The notes under the pieces were generated by a model. The model had not been told where the DNA came from. It was given only the letters and a program-made list of their open reading frames with translations, and did not search any database. DNA of 64,000 nucleotides. Origin: Aurantibrevibacter litoralis. GTDB lineage: Bacteria > Bacteroidota > Bacteroidia > Flavobacteriales > Flavobacteriaceae. The DNA is taken from positions 5,335-69,334 of the forward strand of contig NZ_JAYEEQ010000020.1 in the NCBI RefSeq assembly GCF_034651555.1, written 5' to 3'. A program made the position numbers and the translations under genes. Positions 1 to 7,733 of the stretch are shown here, piece after piece (position 1 is the first letter of the stretch; each line of letters opens with the position of its first letter).

Positions 1-81
1 AACAAGAATTACCATTTTCAGTACAAAATCACTATCCAAAAAGGAAACACTAAATAATGCACTAAAAGGGTCTAGATCCAA
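1..81 (-). CDS. gldE: GldE-like gliding motility protein, N-terminal fragment
   Basis: Only the first 27 codons are inside the window; the gene continues beyond position 1. No ATG is available in this frame, because an in-frame stop lies just upstream, so the start must be a TTG at 81-79, giving a protein that begins (M)DLDPFSALFSVSFLDSD. That N-terminus resembles GldE, a CBS/CorC-type membrane protein of the Bacteroidota gliding apparatus. The order mutY-ssb-gldE on one strand is the usual flavobacterial arrangement, with a gap of only 18 bases after ssb. The assignment rests on a short fragment and on context. Confidence 0.55.
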   Translation of the reverse strand, partial: MDLDPFSALFSVSFLDSDFVLKMVILV

Positions 82-99
82 GAATGATACTATTAAAAG

Positions 100-570
100 T
101 TAGTAGGGCAAATTAGCTTCATTATCAGAACCTTCGCCCGGAGCGTTCCTTTGGTGCTCAGCATTGGGGTGGCTCTGTGAGGGGTTGTGCTGTTCTTTGC
201 GAGCTGTATCGGCGTTCCGTCCAAGGTCGTCGCCTTTGGTAGAAAGAAAGGTAAACTCATTCACATGTACCTCAGTAGTATATTTCGTGGTGCCGTCCTC
301 GGCCTGCCACTGCCTGTTTTTCAACTTTCCTTCTACATAAATTTTATCACCTTTGCTCAAGTATTTTTCACAAATTTCCGCGGCCTTATTGCGCAAAACA
401 ATGTTGTGCCAATCTGTATTGGTCACTTTTTCTCCTGTTTGCTTATTGGTGTACGTTTCATTGGTGGCGAGCGGAAAACGCCCTATGCAATTTCCTCCTT
501 CAAAATAATGTGTTTTTACATCATCGCCTAAATGCCCAATGAGCATCACTTTATTTAATGTACCTGTCAT
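100..570 (-). CDS. ssb: Single-stranded DNA-binding protein
   Basis: Binds single-stranded DNA in replication, recombination and repair. The 156-residue product has the OB fold at about residues 3-110 (start TGTLNKVMLIGHLGDD, then FPLATNE, DWHNIVLRNKAAEICEKYL and GDKIYVEGKL). A low-complexity polar linker follows, ending in the acidic tail EGSDNEANLPY, shorter and less hydrophobic at the tip than the E. coli DDDIPF but in the same position. It lies 24 bases downstream of mutY on the same strand and directly before gldE, so the three are probably one transcript. Confidence 0.95.
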   Translation of the reverse strand: MTGTLNKVMLIGHLGDDVKTHYFEGGNCIGRFPLATNETYTNKQTGEKVTNTDWHNIVLRNKAAEICEKYLSKGDKIYVEGKLKNRQWQAEDGTTKYTTEVHVNEFTFLSTKGDDLGRNADTARKEQHNPSQSHPNAEHQRNAPGEGSDNEANLPY

Positions 571-594
571 ATGTGTAGTCTTAGATCAAAAGTA

Positions 595-1644
595 CTAAAT
601 TTTAAATGTATTTATAAATTCTGCAATTAAAACCGGAACCGGATATCGTTCTATTTCCGAAAACAAAAGACTTTCCGGAAAATCTTCCTTTAGCGATACA
701 ATCCAAAAGTGCACAACTAAATGTTGGTGCGATAATTTGTGTAGTATGGGTGTTGTATTATAAACATAAATATCCTGAACTGTAGCGTGCGAGACTACCG
801 TATCTATTTCTTTCCAGATAAACTTCTCATTTACGCTGTTCTCGGTTTCCAATAACGGAAATTCGTATAAATTTTCCCAAATACCTTTGCCCTTTCGCTG
901 CTTTAGTTTGGTACGAGGTTTTCCTTCTTTATCGTAAGCCAAAGGCACAATATAGTTAAAAAAACGCTTTCTAATGTTGTTCCTGTTTAATTTTACCGGA
1001 AGGTGTCCTATGGTCTTTTTTTCTAATGCATTGCACTCATTGGCTAATGGACAAACGGCACAATTAGGATTCTTGGGTTGGCATTGTAAGGCGCCAAATT
1101 CCATAATTCCCTGATTGTAGTCTCTTACATTTTTGGTGTCCATGACCTTTCGGGCCAAGGTCTTAAAATAAGAAATGCCCTCCGAGCTATTAATAGGTGT
1201 AGCGATGCCAAAATAGCGCGCTAGCACCCTGTATACGTTACCATCTACCACCGGTTCGGGTGCTGCAAAACAAATAGAAGCAATAGCGCTTGCAGTATAA
1301 TCGCCAATACCTTTAAGTCTTATAAGTTCTTGATATGTTTCGGGAAACGAGCCATTGTACTGCGTTACCACTGTTTTAGCCGCGGCATGTAGGTTACGTG
1401 CGCGAGAATAATACCCCAAGCCTTGCCATAATTTTAATACCTCTTCTTCCTGTGCTTCGGCCAAATGGACTACCGTGGGGAACCGTGTTACAAACTTTTG
1501 GTAGTACGGAATTCCCTGCGCCACCCTTGTTTGTTGAAGAATGATCTCGGAAAGCCAAATATGATACGGATTCTGGCTGCTTCGCCATGGCAGCGCACGC
1601 TTATTTAGGGCGTACCAATGAAGGATTTTTTCTGAAAAAGTCAT
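595..1644 (-). CDS. mutY: A/G-specific adenine glycosylase
   Basis: Removes adenine mispaired with 8-oxoguanine. The protein starts MTFSEKILHWYALNKRALPWR; seven codons upstream are also open, but this start matches the family length. The N-terminal half holds the helix-hairpin-helix (LIRLKGIGDYTASAIASI) followed by the catalytic Asp of the PVVDGNVYRVLARY segment. The [4Fe-4S] ligands are spaced C-x6-C-x2-C-x5-C in CQPKNPNCAVCPLANEC. The C-terminal part is the NUDIX-like 8-oxoG recognition domain. It is likely cotranscribed with ssb and divergent from the HU gene. Confidence 0.95.
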   Translation of the reverse strand: MTFSEKILHWYALNKRALPWRSSQNPYHIWLSEIILQQTRVAQGIPYYQKFVTRFPTVVHLAEAQEEEVLKLWQGLGYYSRARNLHAAAKTVVTQYNGSFPETYQELIRLKGIGDYTASAIASICFAAPEPVVDGNVYRVLARYFGIATPINSSEGISYFKTLARKVMDTKNVRDYNQGIMEFGALQCQPKNPNCAVCPLANECNALEKKTIGHLPVKLNRNNIRKRFFNYIVPLAYDKEGKPRTKLKQRKGKGIWENLYEFPLLETENSVNEKFIWKEIDTVVSHATVQDIYVYNTTPILHKLSHQHLVVHFWIVSLKEDFPESLLFSEIERYPVPVLIAEFINTFKI

Positions 1645-1725
1645 CAACTTTAAAGCTAAAAGCAAAAGTAACGGTTTATATACTTAAAATTAAGTCCATT
1701 AGGCTAAAAGAATGAATTAAATTTA

Positions 1726-1733
1726 TATATTTG
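1726..1733 (+). promoter_or_regulatory. Bacteroidota -7 promoter element for the HU gene
   Basis: TATATTTG matches the Bacteroidota housekeeping -7 consensus TAnnTTTG and lies 37 bases before the HU start codon, a plausible distance. No clear TTG -33 element was seen. Confidence 0.5.
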
Positions 1734-1770
1734 CAACCCTAAAAAACATACACAAAATCTATAATTCAAA

Positions 1771-2061
1771 ATGACAAAAGCGGAAATTGTTACTAGAATC
1801 TCAGAAAAACTGGGAATTGAGAAAGGAGACGTGCAAGCCACAGTTGAATCTTTTATGGAGGAAGTAAAATCTTCTTTGGAAAGTGGAGACAATGTATATT
1901 TGCGCGGTTTTGGAAGTTTTATTATTAAAACAAGAGCGGAAAAAACAGGTAGAAACATATCCAAAAATACCACGCTTAAAATACCGGCACACAATATTCC
2001 AGCTTTTAAACCAGCAAAGGTGTTCGTTGAGGGAGTTAAGAGCAATGTACACGTGAAATAA
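1771..2061 (+). CDS. HU-family DNA-binding protein
   Basis: Histone-like DNA-bending protein of 96 residues, the normal size. It shows the N-terminal helices MTKAEIVTRISEKLGI and the family hallmark in the middle, GDNVYLRGFGSFIIKTRAEK, where the beta arms begin. The arm tip N-ISKNTTLKIPAHNIPAFKP follows the HU/IHF pattern. It stands first in a short plus-strand unit with the 29-residue basic protein, and a hairpin terminator closes that unit. In this phylum such single HU genes cannot be safely split into HU or IHF subunits, so no symbol is given. Confidence 0.93.
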   Translation: MTKAEIVTRISEKLGIEKGDVQATVESFMEEVKSSLESGDNVYLRGFGSFIIKTRAEKTGRNISKNTTLKIPAHNIPAFKPAKVFVEGVKSNVHVK

Positions 2062-2086
2062 AGTATTAATATTTAAAACTTAGTTT

Positions 2087-2176
2087 ATGCCGAGTGGTAA
2101 AAAAAGAAAAAGACATAAGGTAGCGACCCATAAGCGTAAAAAGCGCCGGAGAGCAAACCGCCACAAGAAAAAGTAG
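2087..2176 (+). CDS. Tiny basic ribosomal-type protein, mS38/COX24-like
   Basis: A 29-residue protein starting MPSGKKRKRHKVATHKRKKR and ending RANRHKKK; about two thirds of the residues are Lys, Arg or His. Bacteroidota genomes keep a near-identical small ORF between an HU gene and an RNase E/G gene, usually named AURKAIP1/COX24 domain protein after the C-terminus of the mitochondrial small-subunit protein mS38. A ribosomal role is inferred from that similarity and composition, not shown here. The start ATG lies 25 bases after the HU stop. The stop codon sits inside the 5' arm of the following terminator hairpin. Confidence 0.8.
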   Translation: MPSGKKRKRHKVATHKRKKRRRANRHKKK

Positions 2177-2198
2177 TTATTTTAACTACTTTTTCGTT
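2168..2198 (+). terminator. Hairpin terminator after the HU / mS38-like unit
   Basis: Inverted repeat AAAAAGTAGTT (2168-2178) and AACTACTTTTT (2184-2194) with a 5-base loop, running into T-rich sequence. It overlaps the stop codon of the small basic protein. Confidence 0.75.
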
Positions 2199-2318
2199 TT
2201 AAATGTTCATTGACATAGGAATTTCCAAATTGAATTTTGCAGGTATTTACTACCTGTATAGTACCAATGTTTAATCCATTCGTTCCTAAATAGCGGAGCG
2301 GACAAAAAATAAAATCAG

Positions 2319-3866
2319 GTGAATAGAGAATTAATCATAAGATCTAATTCCGATACCATAGATTTTGCTTTACTAAAGGATGGAAAACTAATAGAATTAC
2401 ATAAAGAAGAAGAGAGCAACAACTTTGCGGTAGGCGATATTTTTATCGCTAAAGTGCGCAAACCGGTTACCGGTCTAAATGCGGCTTTTGTAAACGTAGG
2501 TTATGAAAAAGATGCTTTTTTGCACTATCATGACTTAGGGCCTCAATTATCTACCATGTTAAAATTCATTAAACAAGTTAGCACCGGAAGGCTCAAAGAG
2601 TATTCCTTAAGCGACTTTCCGTCCGAACCAGATATTGATAAGGATGGTAGCATTAACGATGTTATCAAAGCCAATCAATCTTTATTAGTACAAATTGTTA
2701 AGGAACCCATTTCAACCAAAGGCCCAAGAATAAGCTCTGAGCTATCCATTGCCGGACGCTATTTGGTTATGGTCCCTTTTTCTGATCGCGTCTCGGTTTC
2801 ACAGAAAATTGAGAGCAACGAAGAAAAAGACAGGCTTAAAAGACTTGTAAAGAGTATAAAGCCAAAAGGATTTGGTGTCATCATCCGAACAGTTGCAGAA
2901 GGCAAAAAAGTAGCGGAACTAGACAAAGATCTACAAAATTTACTGACCAAATGGTCCGTAATGTGTAAAAAATTGCAAAAAGCACCACATCCGTCAAAAG
3001 TTTTGGTAGAACTCAACCGTGCTTCTTCCATTTTAAGAGACGTGTTCAACGATAGCTTTACAGGCGTTTATGTTGATGATGAAACGCTTTATGCCCAAGT
3101 AAAAGATTATGTGCAAGAAATTGCTCCCGAAAAAGAGGCTATTGTTAAGTTGTATTCTTCGCCCGTACCTATATTTGAAAAATTTGGTATTGAACGGCAA
3201 ATAAAAACATCCTTTGGGCGAACCGCCACAATGAGTAAAGGCGCCTACTTAATTATAGAACATACCGAAGCGCTCCACGTTATCGACGTAAACAGCGGTA
3301 ATCGTTCTAATAAGGCCAAGAATCAAGAAGATACAGCTTTAGAAGTAAATCTTTTGGCGGCTTCCGAAATCGCAAGACAATTGCGATTGCGTGATATGGG
3401 GGGGATTATTGTGGTCGATTTTATTGATATGACCAAAGGGGAGCATCGAAGAAAACTTTTTGATCACCTTCGGGACGAGATGAAAGAAGACCGGGCAAAA
3501 CACAAAATATTACCGCCTAGTAAGTTCGGACTTATACAAATAACAAGACAGCGGGTACGTCCCGAAATGAATATTAAAACCAGTGAAGAGAATCCCGATG
3601 CCCCCGGGCAGGAAGTGGAAGCACCAATTGGTTTAATTGATAGGATTAACGTAGATCTCGAAAGGCTGTTAAAAGGTCCGGCTGCCCATAATGGCATTGT
3701 ACTTAATACACATCCATTTATTGCGGCATACCTCACAAAAGGGTTTCCATCTATACGTTCTAAATGGTTTTTAGAACACAAGAAGTGGATAAAAATACAA
3801 CCCCGAGATGCCTACACCTATCTCGAATTTCGTTTTAAAGACAAGGACGGAAAAAAAATATATTAA
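2319..3866 (+). CDS. rng: Ribonuclease E/G family protein
   Basis: Endoribonuclease of the RNase E/G family, acting in rRNA maturation and mRNA turnover. The 515-residue length fits RNase G, without the long RNase E scaffold. The S1-like domain lies near residues 35-125 (GDIFIAKVRKPVTGLNAAFVNVG, then DAFLH). The catalytic metal-binding region has the Asp residues of ALHVIDVNSGN and GGIIVVDFIDM. The segment GLIQITRQRVRP is family-typical. The start is GTG at 2319 (MNRELIIRSNSDTIDFALL), with no ATG near. It lies downstream of HU in the usual Bacteroidota order, followed by a strong terminator. Confidence 0.93.
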   Translation: MNRELIIRSNSDTIDFALLKDGKLIELHKEEESNNFAVGDIFIAKVRKPVTGLNAAFVNVGYEKDAFLHYHDLGPQLSTMLKFIKQVSTGRLKEYSLSDFPSEPDIDKDGSINDVIKANQSLLVQIVKEPISTKGPRISSELSIAGRYLVMVPFSDRVSVSQKIESNEEKDRLKRLVKSIKPKGFGVIIRTVAEGKKVAELDKDLQNLLTKWSVMCKKLQKAPHPSKVLVELNRASSILRDVFNDSFTGVYVDDETLYAQVKDYVQEIAPEKEAIVKLYSSPVPIFEKFGIERQIKTSFGRTATMSKGAYLIIEHTEALHVIDVNSGNRSNKAKNQEDTALEVNLLAASEIARQLRLRDMGGIIVVDFIDMTKGEHRRKLFDHLRDEMKEDRAKHKILPPSKFGLIQITRQRVRPEMNIKTSEENPDAPGQEVEAPIGLIDRINVDLERLLKGPAAHNGIVLNTHPFIAAYLTKGFPSIRSKWFLEHKKWIKIQPRDAYTYLEFRFKDKDGKKIY

Positions 3867-3867
3867 T

Positions 3868-3904
3868 AAAAAAAGCGGCTTCGATTATCGGAGCCGCTTT
3901 TTTT
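3868..3904 (+). terminator. Rho-independent terminator after the RNase G gene
   Basis: GC-rich stem AAAGCGGCTTCGAT and its partner GGAGCCGCTTT, followed by a run of T. It could also serve the convergent DUF1080 gene on the minus strand, because the upstream side is A-rich. Confidence 0.85.
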
Positions 3905-3921
3905 ATTGAAGCTATCTGCAA

Positions 3922-4869
3922 TTATAGTTTAGCCATTGGCGTAACCTCTATTTTCCGAAACTCCACCGGGCCATGATCTCCTTGAATCATAAAAGGGCCT
4001 GGCGTTTCTTCTTTACTGTCCAAAGCGCCTCCGGTTATACCGGGAATTATTTGGTCATTGATGATCGTTTTGCCGTTGGCTACAAGGGTAAGTCTTCTTC
4101 CAATGAGGGTAATATCAAAAGTTTGCCATTCCCTGGGACTTTTTGCTACTTGTTCATTTGGCGTTAGAAAGCCGTAGACCCCACCGAACAATACGTCCGA
4201 AGGCTCTTGCCCTTTACTGTCCATGATTTGCACCTCATACCGCCCACGAAGATAGATGCCGCTATTACTGCCCTCCGGAATACGAAATTCTACATTCAAT
4301 TTAAAATCGGTAAAGGTGGCATCCGAAACTAAATTAGCTCCGGATTTCGGACTTTTTAAAATTCCTTCTTCTACGATCCATTGATTTTCCGCTCCCATGG
4401 CGTGCCAACCGTTTAAATTTTTACCATTAAAAAGGGCTTGGGTAGCCCCCCAAACAGGTGTATTGGTATAGGCCAATTGTGGTGCCCGTACCCCAGTCCA
4501 CGAATATGTTTTTCTGTCTGTATACACCATAGTGCCTGTTAGTGTTTCTCCTTGTAGTTGCCCTTCAAATTCCATGTAACGCTCACCAGGCTCCCATTGT
4601 GGCGGAATAGCAAAGCTAAATTTTCCGTCTTTTACTTTTACTTCTGCAATAGGTCTGGCGCTTCCAAACGCATACACAAAACGCCCCACTAAGGTATGAT
4701 TTCCGGAATGACGAATTTCCAACCAAGAAGGCAATTCTTTGCCCTCTTGCGCAATCACCAAATCCCATCGGCCTTCTAAGGGGTTTGTATCTTGCGCCAT
4801 AACAGGGAGAGAAAGTAGCAGGCCATAAAGAATGGTGAAGCTTAAAAATAAAGATGATCTAATGTTCAT
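3922..4869 (-). CDS. Secreted DUF1080 (3-keto-disaccharide hydrolase-like) protein
   Basis: The 315-residue protein begins with a signal peptide (SSLFLSFTILYGLLLSLPVMAQ, cleavage after the Ala-Gln region). An N-terminal beta-rich module occupies about residues 28-140. A DUF1080 jelly roll from about 145 to the end contains LFNGKNLNGWHA, GILKSPKSGANLVSD, FRIPEGSNSGIYLRGRYEVQI and PGPFMIQGDHGPVEFRKIEV, all typical of this concanavalin-like family. Characterised relatives hydrolyse 3-keto-glycosides; the substrate here is unknown. It is a single gene, convergent with the RNase G gene. Confidence 0.85.
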   Translation of the reverse strand: MNIRSSLFLSFTILYGLLLSLPVMAQDTNPLEGRWDLVIAQEGKELPSWLEIRHSGNHTLVGRFVYAFGSARPIAEVKVKDGKFSFAIPPQWEPGERYMEFEGQLQGETLTGTMVYTDRKTYSWTGVRAPQLAYTNTPVWGATQALFNGKNLNGWHAMGAENQWIVEEGILKSPKSGANLVSDATFTDFKLNVEFRIPEGSNSGIYLRGRYEVQIMDSKGQEPSDVLFGGVYGFLTPNEQVAKSPREWQTFDITLIGRRLTLVANGKTIINDQIIPGITGGALDSKEETPGPFMIQGDHGPVEFRKIEVTPMAKL

Positions 4870-4982
4870 TTTTAAATGTTTATAAAAGTTAGGTTATAGC
4901 CCTCCAAGATACCAAATATTGTAGACTTGTCCTAACTCAAAACGTGTCCTATTAGGAGTAAAATGCCCCATTAAATTTAACG

Positions 4983-4990
4983 TAATTTTG
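4983..4990 (+). promoter_or_regulatory. -7 promoter element upstream of recX
   Basis: TAATTTTG fits the Bacteroidota TAnnTTTG element. Its position makes the most upstream open start (4993) impossible as part of the message and favours a start at 5023 or 5065. Confidence 0.5.
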
Positions 4991-5064
4991 CATTGTCATT
5001 TGGGTTTGCCATAGCGAAGCAAATGGCTCTTAAAGAATTAAAAAATTACGTACATTCGATAGTA

Positions 5065-5553
5065 ATGAAGTACATCGTGACCAAACCTTATACATCGTAT
5101 ACGCTCACTGAGGCTATAAAAAAATTAGAAGGGTATTGCGCCTATCAGGATCGTTGCCATAAAGAGGTGGCTACAAAATTAAAGGAAATGCGGATGATTC
5201 CTGAAGCTATAGACCAAATTATGACACATCTTATACAACATAACTTTCTTAGTGAAGAGCGTTTTGCTCGAAGTTATGCTCGTGGAAAATTTAATATAAA
5301 AAAGTGGGGGAAATTAAAGATTACCCGTGAATTAGAACTACGAGAGATATCAAAATTCAATATACAAATTGCCCTTAGAGAGATCGATGATGGTGCTTAT
5401 ATAGCCACATTGGACGCACTCGCTCGAAAGAAATTAGCTTCGCTGTCTGAAAGCGACCCCCAAAAAAAAAGAAAAAAATTAATAGATTATTTAATGTATA
5501 GGGGGTGGGAAAGCCACTTAATTTATGACAAAATTCGCGAATTAATCCCCTAA
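5065..5553 (+). CDS. recX: RecX-family regulator of RecA
   Basis: RecX caps and inhibits RecA filaments. The 162-residue product is built of three-helix repeats. The family opening appears as YTLTEAIKKLEGYCAYQDRCHKEV, followed by IDQIMTHLIQHNFLSEERFARSYARGKFNIKKWG, the second repeat with the conserved basic-aromatic core. The third repeat (KKRKKLIDYLMYRGW) closes the protein. The start at 5065 is preferred by family length; the frame is open upstream and an ATG at 5023 is a second option. The 3' end overlaps the convergent cupin gene by four bases. Confidence 0.88.
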   Translation: MKYIVTKPYTSYTLTEAIKKLEGYCAYQDRCHKEVATKLKEMRMIPEAIDQIMTHLIQHNFLSEERFARSYARGKFNIKKWGKLKITRELELREISKFNIQIALREIDDGAYIATLDALARKKLASLSESDPQKKRKKLIDYLMYRGWESHLIYDKIRELIP

Positions 5554-6410
5554 TAACCATTTCGTTTTCTCGTTCTACGAATAGCTTCTTCGTTTTTCCA
5601 ATCGATCCATTTTTGCCCTTGTAGCTTACGCATCAGATTATCCATGTGCCGCATAAAGAAAAAATTATACAGTGCTCGTGCAAAGTTTTTTGGATTACGA
5701 GCTACTGCGCGTAAACTCATAGAAAATCCGGGGGTAAGGTATTTCATATAGTGCCAATAGCCCTCGGGCATATATAATACTTCACCGTGTTTTAAACAGG
5801 TTTTAAACCCTTCAGCTTTTTTTAGGGCAGGCCATGTGGTATAATCGGGATTCGAAAAATCGATGCTTTCATGTGTAATTAGGGAATGAGGCACTTTGTA
5901 TAGATACGGATTCTGAGATTGTGGAAAGAGAATAATTTCCTTTTTACCTTGAAAATGAAAGTGAAAGATATTAGCTAAATCCAGGTCGTAATGCATAAAA
6001 GTATAGGAATCTGATCCGCCAAAAAAAAGCATGGGTAGCCCTTTCATAAGCCGCAGACCAAAATCCGGATAACAAAAATCCTTTTGCAGTTCGGGTACTT
6101 GTTTCAATATATTCCAAAGAAAAATACGGTAGCGGGTAGGTTCCTTTTTTAACAGATCGATGTATTCTGTCATTTTCATTTGAGCGTGCGGCTCGTTGAA
6201 GCCGTCTTTATGACTTACTGGCCTGTCGTCGTAAAGAGGCACTATTTTGTCTCCGGCTACGTGTTGCATATAGTCCAAATTCCATTTGGTAAAAGCAGGC
6301 CAATCCTCTATAAACCTTTCAATGACCACTGGTTTTTGAGGTTTCAAATAGTCCTTTATAAAGGCCTCTTTGCTTAGGGTTTTTACCCTCGGAATCTCCT
6401 GTAGCTTCAA
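5550..6410 (-). CDS. Cupin-like (JmjC-type) 2-oxoglutarate oxygenase
   Basis: 286-residue protein of the cupin_8/JmjC group, probably an Fe(II)/2-oxoglutarate hydroxylase. An N-terminal segment (PVVIERFIEDWPAFTKWNLDY) is typical of these enzymes. The metal triad is likely His and Asp of FMHYDLDLANIFH (about residues 139-146) and the distal His in LYMPEGYWHYMKYL. KKEIILFPQSQ supplies the beta-strand lysine region that binds the cosubstrate. The substrate is unknown; relatives hydroxylate proteins or small molecules. Single gene, convergent with recX. Confidence 0.8.
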   Translation of the reverse strand: MKLQEIPRVKTLSKEAFIKDYLKPQKPVVIERFIEDWPAFTKWNLDYMQHVAGDKIVPLYDDRPVSHKDGFNEPHAQMKMTEYIDLLKKEPTRYRIFLWNILKQVPELQKDFCYPDFGLRLMKGLPMLFFGGSDSYTFMHYDLDLANIFHFHFQGKKEIILFPQSQNPYLYKVPHSLITHESIDFSNPDYTTWPALKKAEGFKTCLKHGEVLYMPEGYWHYMKYLTPGFSMSLRAVARNPKNFARALYNFFFMRHMDNLMRKLQGQKWIDWKNEEAIRRTRKRNGY

Positions 6411-6545
6411 TATGTATCAGGTTGTTATCTGTTTTTTATGAATATGCCTAAATTCCATAAAAAATCTAGTATACATGCATTTAAATATAGCGCTCCCGCC
6501 AAAAAAGGGTCTTTTCGCGTAGCGCGCAAGACTCCCTACCGTTAT

Positions 6546-7634
6546 TTATCTTCTAGACTTATCATTGGCCATTTCATTGCGTTCTATGCTATGGCTTGGA
6601 CGACTCCATTTTGGTTTTTCGCCTAATGCATTATGGGCAGTGTCTTTGGCTTCTACCGTTTCAGGTTGCGCCATTTTTACGAAGGGTTTTTGCGGTACTA
6701 GTCCCAAAAGCTTAAACATGGCCATATCCTCATTAACATCCGGATTAGGCGTTGTCAGTAATTTATCTCCGGCAAAAATGGAATTCGCTCCGGCAAAAAA
6801 GCACAGTGCTTGGCCTTCTCTAGTCATTTCGTTTCTTCCAGCCGATAGGCGTACCTGTGTTTGCGGCATTACGATACGAGTTGTTGCCACCATACGAATC
6901 ATGTCCCAAATAGCGATGGGTTCCATGGCTTCCATGGGGGTTCCTTTTACCGCTACCAAAGCGTTAATGGGAACCGACTCGGGTTGTGGGTTTAGGGTCG
7001 CTAGGGCAACCAGCATTCCGGCACGGTCTTCCAAATCTTCTCCCATTCCTATAATCCCGCCACTGCAAACCGTTACATTGCTCTTACGCACATTGGCAAT
7101 GGTATCTAGGCGATCCTGAAAGGCACGGGTAGAAATAACATCTTTATAGTAATCTTCTGAAGTATCTAAGTTATGATTATACGCATAAAGTCCGGCCTCC
7201 GCCAAACGCAGTGCCTGATTTTCTGTGATCATACCTAGTGTGCAGCAGACTTCCATATCTAATTTGTTGATGGTTCGGACCATTTCCAGCACTTGGTCAA
7301 ACTCGGGGCCATCTTTAACATTCCGCCATGCCGCACCCATACAAACTCTAGAACTTCCCGAGGATTTTGCTCGTAATGCTTGCGCCTTTACCTGAGAAAC
7401 AGACATTAAATCGTTGCCTTCTATATTTGTATGGTACCGTGCTGCTTGCGGGCAATATCCGCAATCTTCTGGACAGCCCCCTGTTTTAATAGAAATTAAG
7501 GTGGACACCTGCACCGTATTAGGTTCATGATGAGTACGATGTACGGAGGCCGCTTCATAGAGTAAATCCATTAAAGGCTTGTTGTAAATATCAAGTATTT
7601 CGGCTTTAGTCCAATTATGTCTCAGGTTGCTCAT
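6546..7634 (-). CDS. bioB: Biotin synthase
   Basis: Radical-SAM enzyme that inserts sulfur into dethiobiotin. The SAM cluster motif C-x3-C-x2-C is in KTGGCPEDCGYCPQAARY. Other family positions present are VCMGAAWRN, CCTLGMI, AYNHNLDTSEDYY and the [2Fe-2S] ligand arginine region QVRLSAGRNEM. At 362 residues it is slightly longer than the enterobacterial enzyme because of a basic C-terminal tail (after KPKWSRPSHSIERNE) that probably has no catalytic role. Last gene of the minus-strand biotin cluster, about 100 bases after the ketoacyl synthase. Confidence 0.97.
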   Translation of the reverse strand: MSNLRHNWTKAEILDIYNKPLMDLLYEAASVHRTHHEPNTVQVSTLISIKTGGCPEDCGYCPQAARYHTNIEGNDLMSVSQVKAQALRAKSSGSSRVCMGAAWRNVKDGPEFDQVLEMVRTINKLDMEVCCTLGMITENQALRLAEAGLYAYNHNLDTSEDYYKDVISTRAFQDRLDTIANVRKSNVTVCSGGIIGMGEDLEDRAGMLVALATLNPQPESVPINALVAVKGTPMEAMEPIAIWDMIRMVATTRIVMPQTQVRLSAGRNEMTREGQALCFFAGANSIFAGDKLLTTPNPDVNEDMAMFKLLGLVPQKPFVKMAQPETVEAKDTAHNALGEKPKWSRPSHSIERNEMANDKSRR

Positions 7635-7733
7635 AAAGCTGTTGTATTACAAATCAAAAATAACCTATTTAAAAATCAAATCCCAAAAAAAGAACTGTTC
7701 CATTTGTTCTATGACCTCTGTTACTGGATCCTT

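Noticed and set aside
187..531. Plus-strand ORF of 114 codons opposite ssb
   Set aside because: It is the antisense shadow of the OB-fold coding sequence, rich in Phe and Cys in a pattern that follows the ssb codons, with no family features.
6438..6626. Plus-strand ORF between the cupin gene and bioB
   Set aside because: No recognisable domain, and the last part overlaps bioB in antisense; composition is that of random low-GC sequence.
6565..7119. Plus-strand ORF of 184 codons inside bioB
   Set aside because: Antisense of a confident biotin synthase; no signal or domain of its own.
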